Origin: Cupriavidus basilensis
Lineage (GTDB): Bacteria; Pseudomonadota; Gammaproteobacteria; Burkholderiales; Burkholderiaceae
DNA length: 64,000 nucleotides
NCBI RefSeq assembly: GCF_008801925.2
Contig: NZ_CP062805.1
Location: 248,001 to 312,000 of the forward strand
Direction of reading: 5' to 3'
This document shows, one piece after another, positions 23,727 through 33,021 of the stretch; position 1 is the stretch's first letter; every line of letters begins with the position of its first letter. A program made the position numbers and the translations under genes. The notes beneath the pieces are model-generated. The model was not told the origin of the DNA and ran no database searches. It worked only from the letters and a program-made list of their open reading frames with translations.

Positions 23727-26201
23727 ATGTTTGATTTCGGATCGTTGGCGAAGACGACGGCGGCTGAAGTGCCGGCGACGCTTGCCGAATTGTTCAAGCA
23801 ACTGGATAGAAGGGCTACCCATACGGGCTTGCGCCCGGCGCAGCTTGCAGCGCTCGCTGCGTTGGATCTGCAGCTCGTACAGCGCGACGTGATCATGAAG
23901 CTCAGCACGGGCTCGGGTAAGACCATCCTCGGCCTGATCTATGCGGAGATGATGCGCCGCAAGTACAAGGGGGAGCCCGTCGTCTATCTGTGCCCGACAA
24001 GGCAGCTTGTCGAACAAGTTGTCGCCACTGGGCAGGCAATTGGCGTGAGTGTCTCCACCTTTGGCACCGGCCTTCCCTACGCGGCCATGAGCGGTGATGC
24101 CATTCTTGCTTGCACGTACGACAAGCTGTTCACAAGCGGCTCAGTCTTCGAGAGCCAGGCGATCCGGCCCTCGGCCATCGTGCTCGATGACGTGCATGCT
24201 GGCACCGAACGTGTGCGAAAGTACTATACCGTCCAAGTGCCGGCAGAGTGTCTCGATCAGCTCCGGACTTTGCTTAGGCCCTTGTGCGAACCAACCGATG
24301 CTGCGACGTGGGCCGGCATCATGAAGAATGATGTCGCTTCCCTGTATGAAGTGCCGTACTGGATCTGGGCACAGGTGTGCGGTCAGGTGGCACAGATACT
24401 GGATCCTCACAAGACGGAAAAGTCGCTGCGGTTCACCTGGCCAAACATCGCGCGCTATCTCGAACTGGCGCGCTGCTGCATTTCGGGCGTGTCCGCCGAA
24501 ATTGTGCTGCAGGTCCCGCCGGTTGAGGAGGTGTCCGCCTATGCCGGAGCCAAGCACCGGCTGTTCATGTCGGCCAGTATCAAGGATATCTCGGGGCTGA
24601 TTGCCGTGCTGGGTTGCGACCCAGCGGCGTACGGGCGCATTGTCGAGCCGGCTGAAGATGAGGGGGCCGGTGAGCGCATGATCCTGCCGACATCCCTCAT
24701 CAGTGCAGAATGCAAGAAGGAGGAGATCGCCGCCGTCTGCGCCCAACTTTCCAAGCAGACCAACGTCGTCGTGCTGACAACCTCGGCGGCACAAGCGAAG
24801 ACCTGGACCGATGCTGGTGCCACGTTGTCTCAGGACACCGAGTTCGCCGGCGCACTGGAGCGGCTTCGCACCACGATCGGCAACTATGTCGTTTTTGCGC
24901 AGCGCTTTGATGGCGTCGACTTGCCCGACGACGCTTGCCGCATTCTGGTGATCGACGGTATCCCGAGCGGTGAGCGCATCACCGACCAAGCCGATGCTTT
25001 CCGTCAGAAGGACAGTCCCGAGTACGAAGTCAGAACTGTCAACAAGTTCGAGCAGGCACTGGGGCGCGCAGTCCGGTCGAGCGCGGACTATGCGGCGGTC
25101 CTGTTGGTTGGCCCCGACATCGCGGCATTCATCGGCCGCAAGAACGTCGTCGCGCTTCTTGAAGCGCGGACGCGTCTGCAACTGGATCTCGGTCGAGAAC
25201 TTGCACAGAACGCGGGAAAGGGCAGGCCTATTTCCGCCGTGATCGCGGAGATGGGGCAGGCCCTGCTGGGCCGCAATGAGGGCTGGAAGGAAGCGCACCG
25301 TGTGCGCGTCAAAGTTCAGGCAAGGCAGCCCAGACCAGCTGCACTGACTCCATTCGAAGCGGCTGCGGTGGCGATGCGGGAAGCGTGGATGCTGGCCAAA
25401 GCCAAGAACTTCCAGGGGGCGGTCACCCGCTTGCGGGAGGCGGCGAACGCGTCCCAATTGCATCCTATCCAGAAGGCCGAGATCCTCTATTGGGTTGCGA
25501 CGTATCTCAATCAGTTCAGTCCCGCCCAAGCGGCGGAGACGTACAAGGCCGTCTTCGCAGCGAACACCAAGTTTCCGCGACCGGAGCAGGTCGCAGATCG
25601 CAAGTTCGCGCGGCTGACCAATCAGGCAATTGCCGTGTGCCAGGCGTTCAGCAGCTTTGCCTCTGCCAATGCAGCTGTGGCGCGATTGGACGAGGTCCGT
25701 GCGAAGCTTTCGTACGGCAATTCGGCAGAGGTCGTCGAGCGTGGTCTGCATGAACTAGGCGAACTGCTCGGCGCGACCTCCAATCGCCCGGAGAAGGAGA
25801 CCGGTCGGGGACCGGATGTTCTCTGGCTGTTCGATGACTGCGGGCTCTGCATTGAAGCGAAAAGCGAGAAGACTGCGCCCATCTTCAAGACAGAGGCAGC
25901 GCAACTCGTCCTCAGCATGCAGTGGTGTGATGATTCGCTGGCCCCAGGTACACCCAAGCCAGTACCGGTGTTTGCGACCAATGTCACGGCAGCCGACCGG
26001 GCAGAGGACATTGGCTTCGGTCCTCGCCTGCTGAGCGAAGCGGTGCTGATGAGCATCATCGATCGTCTGCGGCAGGTTGTGCTAAGCCTTACCTTCGATG
26101 GGCCGCTCTTCACCGATCCAGCAACGGTTGGCCGGCGGTTGAATGAGTGCGGCGTTGCTGGTGCCCAGATTGTCGGAAGTCTGCCAGCGATGAAGCCGTA
26201 G
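23727..26201 (+). CDS. SF2 helicase with C-terminal PD-(D/E)xK nuclease domain
   Basis: 824 residues after AAAGGAG. Walker A is STGSGKT (60-66), motif Ia PTRQL (90-94), motif II LDDVH (153-157) instead of DEAD/DEAH, and the second RecA domain contains VFAQRFDGVDLPDDACR and the arginine-finger motif QALGRAVRS. A helical middle region (about 530-690) resembles TPR-like repeats. The end has Asp697 (GPDVLWLFDD) and EAK at 710-712 (CIEAKSEK), the signature of PD-(D/E)xK nucleases. Helicase-nuclease fusions of this size are frequent anti-phage proteins. It stands 155 bp behind the TA pair and is possibly co-transcribed. Confidence 0.75.
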   Translation: MFDFGSLAKTTAAEVPATLAELFKQLDRRATHTGLRPAQLAALAALDLQLVQRDVIMKLSTGSGKTILGLIYAEMMRRKYKGEPVVYLCPTRQLVEQVVATGQAIGVSVSTFGTGLPYAAMSGDAILACTYDKLFTSGSVFESQAIRPSAIVLDDVHAGTERVRKYYTVQVPAECLDQLRTLLRPLCEPTDAATWAGIMKNDVASLYEVPYWIWAQVCGQVAQILDPHKTEKSLRFTWPNIARYLELARCCISGVSAEIVLQVPPVEEVSAYAGAKHRLFMSASIKDISGLIAVLGCDPAAYGRIVEPAEDEGAGERMILPTSLISAECKKEEIAAVCAQLSKQTNVVVLTTSAAQAKTWTDAGATLSQDTEFAGALERLRTTIGNYVVFAQRFDGVDLPDDACRILVIDGIPSGERITDQADAFRQKDSPEYEVRTVNKFEQALGRAVRSSADYAAVLLVGPDIAAFIGRKNVVALLEARTRLQLDLGRELAQNAGKGRPISAVIAEMGQALLGRNEGWKEAHRVRVKVQARQPRPAALTPFEAAAVAMREAWMLAKAKNFQGAVTRLREAANASQLHPIQKAEILYWVATYLNQFSPAQAAETYKAVFAANTKFPRPEQVADRKFARLTNQAIAVCQAFSSFASANAAVARLDEVRAKLSYGNSAEVVERGLHELGELLGATSNRPEKETGRGPDVLWLFDDCGLCIEAKSEKTAPIFKTEAAQLVLSMQWCDDSLAPGTPKPVPVFATNVTAADRAEDIGFGPRLLSEAVLMSIIDRLRQVVLSLTFDGPLFTDPATVGRRLNECGVAGAQIVGSLPAMKP

Positions 26202-26369
26202 TTCATGGCGGTGACTTCGGCCTCCCCGCCCGGCGCCCTGGAGCTGATTACACGGGCATCAGCCCTGCGCGCCTGGCCGCAGGGAATTCCGTCGGCGGAC
26301 ATCACCTGACGCTGGCGCGCGGCCGATGTCGATTCGATACCTTCGCAGGGACGCTGCCCGGCCACTCGG

Positions 26370-26630
26370 ATGACGGCAACGATGGCAGCAAAAGCTGAGC
26401 GGGCGGACTCGATCCGCTGAATCCAGGCGCAGATGGCCGACTATGGGTTGACACTGGAGGAACTGGAGGCGGCGGGGTGCTTTGATCCGCCCCCGCTGCC
26501 ACCCTCACCGCCGGTGGTCTGCTATCGCAACGCGGAAGGGCTGCCCTGGGACGGGCAGGGCGAGATGCCGTCGTGGCTCAAGCGGGCGGTCAATGCGGGG
26601 CAGAGCGTGGAGTTTTTCCGGGTCGGATAA
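26370..26630 (+). pseudogene. Second copy of the short H-NS gene, interrupted by TGA
   Basis: The translation MTATMAAKAERADSIR, stop, IQAQMADYGLTLEELEAAGC, then the proline linker and NAEGLPWDGQGEMPSWLKRA matches the H-NS at 18757-19011 almost throughout. TGA at 26418-26420 stands where the intact copy has a tryptophan (TGG). The DNA-binding domain could still be made from the ATG at 26433. The two copies bracket the 19.0-26.3 kb segment. Confidence 0.85.
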
Positions 26631-26948
26631 GGCGTTCGCACAGAGCGGGGTACCGGGGTGCTGAAGATTTCAGGTTGCCGAGGATTGGCGGACTCCTTTC
26701 GAATCCCGGGCGCCCCTCAATGGGGTGCCATGGCCCGGGCGGTTTAGCGAAGCTCGCTTCAATGCACGATTAATGTTCTGCAGAAGTTGTCACAATCTGG
26801 ACGCGTGAATGCAGTTCCAACGTTCAACGCGCGCGAGGTCGCCGATCGTGAGCATTAACTAGGATACACTAGCACGTCTTGCTACGGACATGCCGCACTG
26901 GAATTGTAGCGACTCCACAGAATAACAGTGCTGTGACAGACGAGGGAG
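26631..26948. other. Upstream region of the methylase operon
   Basis: About 320 bp. The first part (GGCGGACTCCTTTCGAATCC at 26684-26703 and on) parallels the sequence behind the other H-NS gene. Further on, TACACT near 26865 could be a -10 box for the operon starting at 26949, whose ATG is preceded by GAGGGAG. No gene is supported here. Confidence 0.4.
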
Positions 26949-28229
26949 ATGGCTACGTCAACAAGTGGTATGGGTCAAGTTCTGGCTCGAGCAGGTCATA
27001 CATCCGACCCTTGGGGGCGGTACTACACCACGCCCATTGTCAGCCAATCATTGGTTGATAGGATCGAGGTAGCCAAGCCGAAGCTAGTTCTTGAGTTGGG
27101 CTCTGGCTCTGGCTCCTTGTGCACCGCTGCCGCGACTCGCTGGCACAAAGCCCAGTTGGTGACAGTCGACGTCGACAGCCGCGCTCCGAAGGCCCTGGAT
27201 GCCGACATGGTCGGGACCGGCCGCCGACACAGTCATTATGTCCACGACGTGCTCGACGCTGCGCTATCCGACAAGATTGGCTTGGCTCCCGGCACGGTGG
27301 ACGTGGCAGTCTGCAACCCGCCGTACATTCGGCCCAAGTGGCGATCTGATTTTGGCAAAATTCTAGAGGATGCCGGATTGTCAGGCACGCTTGCCTCGCT
27401 GCACGACGCCGGCGCAGACCTTCTCTTCCTTGCTCAGAACTTGCGCCTATTGCGCAAAAACGGAAAGCTTGGGCTGATCCTTCCTGACGGCCTTATCACC
27501 GCCGAACGATTCTCCGGAGTGCGAAAGACCCTGCTTCGACAACATTTGATTGAGCAGGTGGTTCAGCTACCGCGTGGAGTGTTCAAGGGCACTGAGGCTC
27601 AAACCTACCTCGCCGTGCTGTCTAAGAGCGCCGGCGAGACGAATCAAGTGACGCTTAGGCAGATGGATTCCGACGGGCAACTCAGCGTGCCGATCGAGAT
27701 CCTGCAGGAAGCGGCTGTCAAACGGCTCGATTTCACCTTTCATGCGCGAGTCGTGTCACCTCAGCGAAGTGGCGAAGGGCCGATGCGGATGTCCGTACGC
27801 CAAGCATTGACGGACGTCGTGCGAGGGACAGTCTGTTCATCGTCAATTTCAGCGTTCCCGGCTCCGGTGTTCCACCTCGGCGACTTTTCAGAACCGCTAG
27901 GCGAGCACGCCGTGAGGGTCGTGCCTAAGCGCTTTGCGCTTAGCGAACGCAAAGCTCAGCAAATGTTGGAAGAGGCCCGGCTGGCGCTGCCGGGCGACAT
28001 TTTGCTTGCTCGCGTGGGCCGATCCCTTGAAGACCGACTAGCCTTGGTAGTTCACGGACCATGCGTTATTAGCGATTGCATCTTTGCGTTGCGTGCGATG
28101 GATGAACATCGCGAGCGCCTGTATCGGTTCTTCGACAGCGATCTGGGTAGGCATGCCCTGGCTTCTTCCGCGCATGGTGTGGCTGCAAGGTTTATGTCGA
28201 AGACCAACTTGTTCGAGATTCAGTTCTAA
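26949..28229 (+). CDS. N6-adenine-type DNA methyltransferase
   Basis: 426 residues. The S-adenosylmethionine motif is VLELGSGSGSL (48-58), the acidic motif II is VTVDVDSRAPKA, and the catalytic motif IV is NPPY (123-126). Motifs VI-VIII follow (LRKNGKLGLILPDGLITAERF). The C-terminal half (from about 270) resembles a target-recognition region of type I M/S fused proteins, ending in FMSKTNLFEIQF. No restriction endonuclease is adjacent; the next gene is a phosphoribosyltransferase-like protein 11 bp downstream. It may mark self DNA for the operon (inference). Confidence 0.85.
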   Translation: MATSTSGMGQVLARAGHTSDPWGRYYTTPIVSQSLVDRIEVAKPKLVLELGSGSGSLCTAAATRWHKAQLVTVDVDSRAPKALDADMVGTGRRHSHYVHDVLDAALSDKIGLAPGTVDVAVCNPPYIRPKWRSDFGKILEDAGLSGTLASLHDAGADLLFLAQNLRLLRKNGKLGLILPDGLITAERFSGVRKTLLRQHLIEQVVQLPRGVFKGTEAQTYLAVLSKSAGETNQVTLRQMDSDGQLSVPIEILQEAAVKRLDFTFHARVVSPQRSGEGPMRMSVRQALTDVVRGTVCSSSISAFPAPVFHLGDFSEPLGEHAVRVVPKRFALSERKAQQMLEEARLALPGDILLARVGRSLEDRLALVVHGPCVISDCIFALRAMDEHRERLYRFFDSDLGRHALASSAHGVAARFMSKTNLFEIQF

Positions 28230-28240
28230 CCTGACTCACG

Positions 28241-29134
28241 ATGTCGCAGATTCCTCAAATCGGTAGCTTCGACCAGCTTTCCGTCGAGCGGGCGGTTCAC
28301 TGGCTTAGTCGCACAGGCGTGCGGTCCCCCCTTAGCGTTGAGCGCATCAAGCAGTGGGTCAAACAATTTCAAGCGCCGGAAGAAAAGACACTAGCCTGGC
28401 TGATCCTACGAAACCTGATTTTTCGTACTAACGAGCAGTTGCAGTCTTCCATGCGGCAGGCCCTGAAACAGGCGACCATCCACTTTGTCGATCAGCTAGG
28501 CCTGCGGGAGAACGTTGCGTGGAATGATGCGCTTAAACGCCACGCTGGTCTGACCTTCTACTGCGGTCCGCCGTCGCTTCCGACTTTCGGCTTGCCAACC
28601 CAGCCCGGAAAGAGCGGTGACCTGATCGCCAGGTTGATTAACCAGCGGTATGGTATAGACAAGCAGTATCCCTCTGACGTCAAAGTCTTGCCGCCAGATG
28701 AACGATTCATCGTCGTAGACGACGGAACATATACAGGCGTCCAGCTTGCGAACTTCCTGCGGGGATGGGATATCGATTTTTCTCATGGGCGCGTCGCGAT
28801 CGCTGTTGCGATGGCTCACAAGACGGCTTGCGAGCATCTAAAGAAGGAGTTCCCGAACGTGCCGCTAATTTATGGCGAGCTCCTGACCGCAGACATGTGC
28901 TTTCAATCTCTGTCTCAAAAGTGGATTGAGACCGGGCAATGGAGCTATGAGAAATCCCCGCTGGAAGTCTATGATGACGTGCACAAGCGCAATCAACCTT
29001 TTGCGAACGGAAATGGCGGCAACGGCTATGGCAATATCGGGGCACTGGTCGCGTTTGAGCACGGAGTGCCGGATGATTCGATTCAGCTACTTTGGGACGT
29101 CTCCCCGAGTTGGAAGCCGCTGGTTGAACGGTGA
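28241..29134 (+). CDS. Phosphoribosyltransferase-like protein of a conflict-type operon
   Basis: 297 residues. The segment FIVVDDGTYTGVQ (157-169) is the PRPP-binding loop of type I phosphoribosyltransferases (VxxDDxxxTG). The N-terminal 110 residues form an additional helical domain, and the C-terminus lacks the purine/pyrimidine hood of salvage enzymes. The known conflict-associated PRTase group (often called PRTase-CE) has this layout and the same partner type, a large ATPase. No nucleotide salvage gene is near. It may modify a nucleotide or a macromolecule; the substrate is unknown. Confidence 0.65.
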   Translation: MSQIPQIGSFDQLSVERAVHWLSRTGVRSPLSVERIKQWVKQFQAPEEKTLAWLILRNLIFRTNEQLQSSMRQALKQATIHFVDQLGLRENVAWNDALKRHAGLTFYCGPPSLPTFGLPTQPGKSGDLIARLINQRYGIDKQYPSDVKVLPPDERFIVVDDGTYTGVQLANFLRGWDIDFSHGRVAIAVAMAHKTACEHLKKEFPNVPLIYGELLTADMCFQSLSQKWIETGQWSYEKSPLEVYDDVHKRNQPFANGNGGNGYGNIGALVAFEHGVPDDSIQLLWDVSPSWKPLVER

Positions 29135-31098
29135 GCTTGACCATGCAAATTAACGCCTCCATGCTAGCGCGCACGCGCGCCGAGGAACATGACGCCGATG
29201 TATGGGGTGAATTCTTTATTCCACCCTATTTCGACCGATTGGCACTGACGACGGCCACCAAGTCGGCCTACATCACTGGCAAGCGTGGTTGTGGCAAGAC
29301 CATGCTGCTGAAATATTTCGATTACCACACGGCGTTCTCGAAACGCAGGAAGGACATTCCTGCAGACGCTATCGACCATATCGGGATCTACTGGCGTGTC
29401 GACACCCAGTTCTGCAGCTCGCTCAAGCATCGAGGCATAGAGGACACCGAGTGGAGCGTCGTCTTTGAAAGCTACTTCGGGCTCGTCATCGCCACCGAGT
29501 TGCTCCGTGCGGTCGAAGCCATTGCCAACAGTTCTTTTCCGAATTTTAATTCGGACGACCTCGCGGCTCTCACGCTTCCTAGCGCCGCCGACTACTTGGA
29601 CGATGCGCCAACAGGCGTTCGGCAGTTGGTCCAATACCTAGAGTCGATAAGACGCAAGTTCACGACGTGGGTTTCCAATGTGAAAGCGATGGACTGTCCC
29701 GTCCTGCCACCCGGGCGAGACTTCATTTTGTCGTTGGTGGGTGACCTCCGCGCAAAAGCTTCGTTGGCAACGCTTTCTGTCTTTGTTTACGTAGATGAAA
29801 TCGAAAACCTCGTGCCATATCAGCGGCATGTCCTGAACTCGTTCCTAAAACACAGCCAGCGACCGCTGATCATCAACTTCACGTCAAAGGAACATCCCTC
29901 CAACAACGATACGTCCGGCCCCGAGTCGATTAACGCCACCCACGACTACCGGTTGGTTGACCTCGACTACTATCTGGAGCTTAGCGGAGCTGCCATGCCA
30001 TTCTTTGCCGAGGTTTTCCTCGGCAACCTGGACATTGCGGCTGGGCGATTTGATAGTGAGTTGCTCGACGTTGTTTGTTCCCATGCACGTCTAGCCGAGC
30101 GCCAGAAGCCCCAGTACCAAAGGGAGGTCGTCGCGGACATGCGCACGCGATTTCCCGACGTCACTGACAAGCAAATTGCAGCGAACGCGCTTCAAGTTCA
30201 GACGCTGAAGGAAAGCCTTTATCGCCGGATAAGCAAGGCACTCAAGGATCGCAGGAGCAATTTGGCTGTTGAGGACTTCCTGTTTGAAGGTGCGCCTGCG
30301 GAAGCGTTGGTGACGCTCCCCGCGTTGTTAAACCGGGAAACGCTGCTTCCAGACAATGTTCTGGCGGAGCTCAAGAAATTCTCCAAGAACCGCAAAGGCT
30401 CCTTCGAGTCCACATGGATACACAACAATCTCTTCGGGGCGATTTTGGAGCTGTATCGGCCATTCGCCCGCGAATGTCCGCTGTACAGTGGCTTCGACAC
30501 GCTTTGCACGATGTCGAACAACAACCTTCGGAATTTTCTAATCCTTTGCTACAAAACTCTCGAGGTCGCAGAGCTGCGCGATCAGATTGAACCACCCTAT
30601 GCAGTTGATATTCAATGCCGGGCGGCCTATGACGCCTCCGAACAGCTGATCAAGGAAATCCGTACCTTCGGGCGTTTCGGCGAGCAGTTACGAGTGTTTG
30701 TGCTCAGGTTAGGAAGCATTTTCAGAGCACTGCAAGCCAGCCCTGCGATGAGCGAGCCTGAGCAAAATCAGTTCACAATCAACTCTGGCGGCCGTCCTTT
30801 GCAGGGTGACGAGCTAGCATTCATCGCGGAGGCGCTACGGCACGGGGTTTTGGTCGAGCAATTGGAAACCAAATCCAAATCGGGGGTTGGCCAGGATATC
30901 GTGGACTATCAGCTGAATCCAATCTACGCGCCATACTTTCAGATCAGCTACAGACGAAAGCGCAAGCTAGAAATATCAGTGGAGCAGTTTCACATGCTTA
31001 TCATGGGCAACGAGAATGAGTACCGCGATCTCGCGCGCGGGCTTGCGCGCCAGCTGTCGGATACCGATGCGCTTCAGCTCGGCCTGCTGTTGTCATGA
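29131..31098 (+). CDS. Large P-loop ATPase (ORC/CDC6-like), operon partner
   Basis: 655 residues from GTG at 29131, overlapping the previous stop (GTGA); ATG at 29143 is in frame. Walker A is GKRGCGKT (50-57), immediately after FFIPPYFDRL...KSAYITG, and Walker B is FVYVDEIENL (Asp222, Glu223). A long helical C-terminal half ends in a basic segment (YRRKRKLEISVEQF). The early P-loop and the layout fit the STAND/ORC-type ATPases that act as sensors in conflict systems. The previous gene encodes a PRTase-like protein, so this may be its regulator. No membrane segment is seen. Confidence 0.7.
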   Translation: MSLTMQINASMLARTRAEEHDADVWGEFFIPPYFDRLALTTATKSAYITGKRGCGKTMLLKYFDYHTAFSKRRKDIPADAIDHIGIYWRVDTQFCSSLKHRGIEDTEWSVVFESYFGLVIATELLRAVEAIANSSFPNFNSDDLAALTLPSAADYLDDAPTGVRQLVQYLESIRRKFTTWVSNVKAMDCPVLPPGRDFILSLVGDLRAKASLATLSVFVYVDEIENLVPYQRHVLNSFLKHSQRPLIINFTSKEHPSNNDTSGPESINATHDYRLVDLDYYLELSGAAMPFFAEVFLGNLDIAAGRFDSELLDVVCSHARLAERQKPQYQREVVADMRTRFPDVTDKQIAANALQVQTLKESLYRRISKALKDRRSNLAVEDFLFEGAPAEALVTLPALLNRETLLPDNVLAELKKFSKNRKGSFESTWIHNNLFGAILELYRPFARECPLYSGFDTLCTMSNNNLRNFLILCYKTLEVAELRDQIEPPYAVDIQCRAAYDASEQLIKEIRTFGRFGEQLRVFVLRLGSIFRALQASPAMSEPEQNQFTINSGGRPLQGDELAFIAEALRHGVLVEQLETKSKSGVGQDIVDYQLNPIYAPYFQISYRRKRKLEISVEQFHMLIMGNENEYRDLARGLARQLSDTDALQLGLLLS

Positions 31099-32018
31099 GG
31101 GTCCGGTTCTTTTCAGTCTCTGGAAGCAGCGCCGCCGACCTCAGTCTTCCAGACGACATCGTCCTGTTGCACGGCGAGGAGCTTGATGAGCGCGGTGAGT
31201 CGGCATGCGGGTGCGCGCCGAAGGACGCCCGCGTGATGCTCAGTTTTGGTGTCGAAGACATGTCCCTTACAGTCGGCGGCGAAACGAAACCGAGTGACCT
31301 GGCAGTTGAGTTGCTCAGTGGATACGACTGGCGCAAAGTGTTTCTGGAAGCCACTACGCTCGGCTTCGCGGAGCTGTTCTGCGCCGCCAACGCGTTGCTG
31401 GCCAGTGGCGCGACGACAGTGAATATCATCTACGTCGAACCGGGGGAATACACGCGGGTTAGCAAAGGCGCCGACCAGTTCGCCCTGTCCGAACCGACGC
31501 GCGGCTATGTTGCCATCCCCAACGCGATTGTCGATCTGTCCAGCGAGGAAGTCGAAGCTGGTGTCTTCTTCCTGGGCTTCGAGCCTGAAAGACTTGACCG
31601 AGCACTCGAAGAGTACCAGATGATCACCTCGAAGGACGTCAAGCTGGTTTTCGGTATACCCGCCTACCATCCCGGGTGGGAGCTCGACGCTATCATCCCG
31701 CACCTGCCGGCGTTGGAGCAGCACAAGCTGCAACTCGACTACTGCTCGGCCAACGACCCGGAAGCGGCGTTCGAGTGCCTTGAGCGAACACGCGACGCTC
31801 TCGGCACCGACAGACGGATGTTTGTCGCGCCGATCGGCCCTAAGCCCTGCGGCATTGCGTCAGCGATTTTTGCGAGTGTCTATCCTGAGCAAGTTGGTTT
31901 GCTCTTCGATCATCCGCGCCGCAAGCAAAAGCGGTCGACGGGAGTGGATCTCTGGCACCGCTTCACAGTGACGGTGGACCGCGGCGACGACGCGGCCCCA
32001 ACCGCTACGGCCGGTTGA
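31095..32018 (+). CDS. Unknown protein, last gene of the methylase/PRTase/ATPase operon
   Basis: 307 residues; its ATG overlaps the ATPase stop (ATGA), so the two are coupled. I do not recognise a family. The protein begins MRVRFFSVSGSSAADLSLPD, has a small CGC pair (SACGCAPKD), a repeated alpha/beta pattern (NIIYVEPGEYTRV, VFFLGFEPERLDRAL, KLVFGIPAYHPGWELDA) and APIGPKPCGIASAIFAS near the end. The alternation suggests a Rossmann-like fold with a Cys at the GPKPCG turn. Similar proteins are known beside conflict ATPases, but no reaction is established. Confidence 0.6.
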   Translation: MRVRFFSVSGSSAADLSLPDDIVLLHGEELDERGESACGCAPKDARVMLSFGVEDMSLTVGGETKPSDLAVELLSGYDWRKVFLEATTLGFAELFCAANALLASGATTVNIIYVEPGEYTRVSKGADQFALSEPTRGYVAIPNAIVDLSSEEVEAGVFFLGFEPERLDRALEEYQMITSKDVKLVFGIPAYHPGWELDAIIPHLPALEQHKLQLDYCSANDPEAAFECLERTRDALGTDRRMFVAPIGPKPCGIASAIFASVYPEQVGLLFDHPRRKQKRSTGVDLWHRFTVTVDRGDDAAPTATAG

Positions 32019-32022
32019 CGCG

Positions 32023-32463
32023 TCAGGTCTTGGCGCTGCCAATCGCCGCTTGAAGCAGTTCCTTGATTTTCGACTCCGGCTTCCAATAGTTCGGCCCCTT
32101 CAGGAACTTCCCATTGCTGTCGTAGATGGGCTTGCCGTCAGCCCCCAGCTTGCTCTCATTGCTATCCATGATCACGCTCAAGACATCCTCGAGTGGGATT
32201 CCGTACTTCAGCGCTTCTGATCGGCAGTAGACAATCACGTCACCCAGCAGGTCAGCGACCGCGACCAGCACATCGATGGGCTCAGCCTTACTTTCACAGG
32301 CCGCGATGATCTCGTCGATCTCGTTTACCTCATCCAGGAGGGTTGTCTTGAACTTGCGCAGCCGATCGGCTGGGTCCGCCGGCAGAGCCGGCGTCGGCTG
32401 CGCCGGCAGCTTGTACATCGCGTTCATCTCGGCGATGCGCTTTGCAAAGGACGGGTTGCTCAA
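32023..32463 (-). CDS. MazG-like nucleotide pyrophosphohydrolase
   Basis: 146 residues. Helices carry the ExxE...ExxD-type metal ligands (TTLLDEVNEIDEII and VAVADLLGDVIVYCRSE). The C-terminal loop MDSNESKLGADGKPIYDSNG, then KGPNYWKPE, is typical of a MazG-like subgroup that hydrolyses (d)NTPs to monophosphates. It is convergent with the conflict operon, with only 4 bp between the stops, and may be an independent house-cleaning enzyme or a nucleotide-depleting defence component (inference). Confidence 0.8.
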   Translation of the reverse strand: MSNPSFAKRIAEMNAMYKLPAQPTPALPADPADRLRKFKTTLLDEVNEIDEIIAACESKAEPIDVLVAVADLLGDVIVYCRSEALKYGIPLEDVLSVIMDSNESKLGADGKPIYDSNGKFLKGPNYWKPESKIKELLQAAIGSAKT

Positions 32464-33021
32464 TCTTATTCTCCAATAAAGTCTGAAGGGTCTACGGTAA
32501 CAGAATCGAGGCGTAGAACCTTTCTAGAATACTAATCAACGTCTCTGCGCACTGCGGGGGTGCAGCCCGCGGATCTGCTCCAAGTCGTACACGTTCACCT
32601 GTTGACAGCTGGCGGGCGAATAGCGGAAATCTCCGCATTGTTCCTTGTCAAATTTTCCGATCGCGCCGCGCCACTTTCAGCCTTAAGCGATCGTGCGCCA
32701 GTACCCGATGGAGTGCGTCCTTGCGCCTTCGTTTCATACTCGACCTCGCCAGAGATACTAAAACATAAATTGGTCCGCTGTCTGCCTCGATCCTGGCGAT
32801 CTACGGAGCTTGGGTGGCGGTTCGCGACTCGATGCAGCCGTCCACGGGCTGGTTCAGTAATGACCGCCCCTCTGCCGCGAACCGACATATCGGAGGGGAA
32901 GGCGCCGAGCACCTCTTTCTGACCAATCTTGGCAGGATGGAGCTGCGGAACTGCGAGCGCCCCGGGCCGACCGTTCTCTGCGGTTCGGATGCGTCTTACT
33001 GAGCGTCCGACCCAAGGCACT
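32464..33021. other. Intergenic, no gene supported
   Basis: About 560 bp between two minus-strand genes. Frames on both strands (up to 156 codons) are compositionally odd, without domains, and overlap each other. The GC content varies along the stretch, as in eroded mobile DNA. Confidence 0.45.

Noticed and set aside
23727..26201. Naming the helicase as Hachiman HamB
   Set aside because: HamB is paired with HamA (DUF1837), which is absent; only the LDDxH-type motif is similar.
26949..32018. Type I restriction-modification, BREX, DISARM or Qat system
   Set aside because: There is no HsdR, PglZ, DrmABC or QatB/C/D recognisable; only the methylase is shared with such systems.
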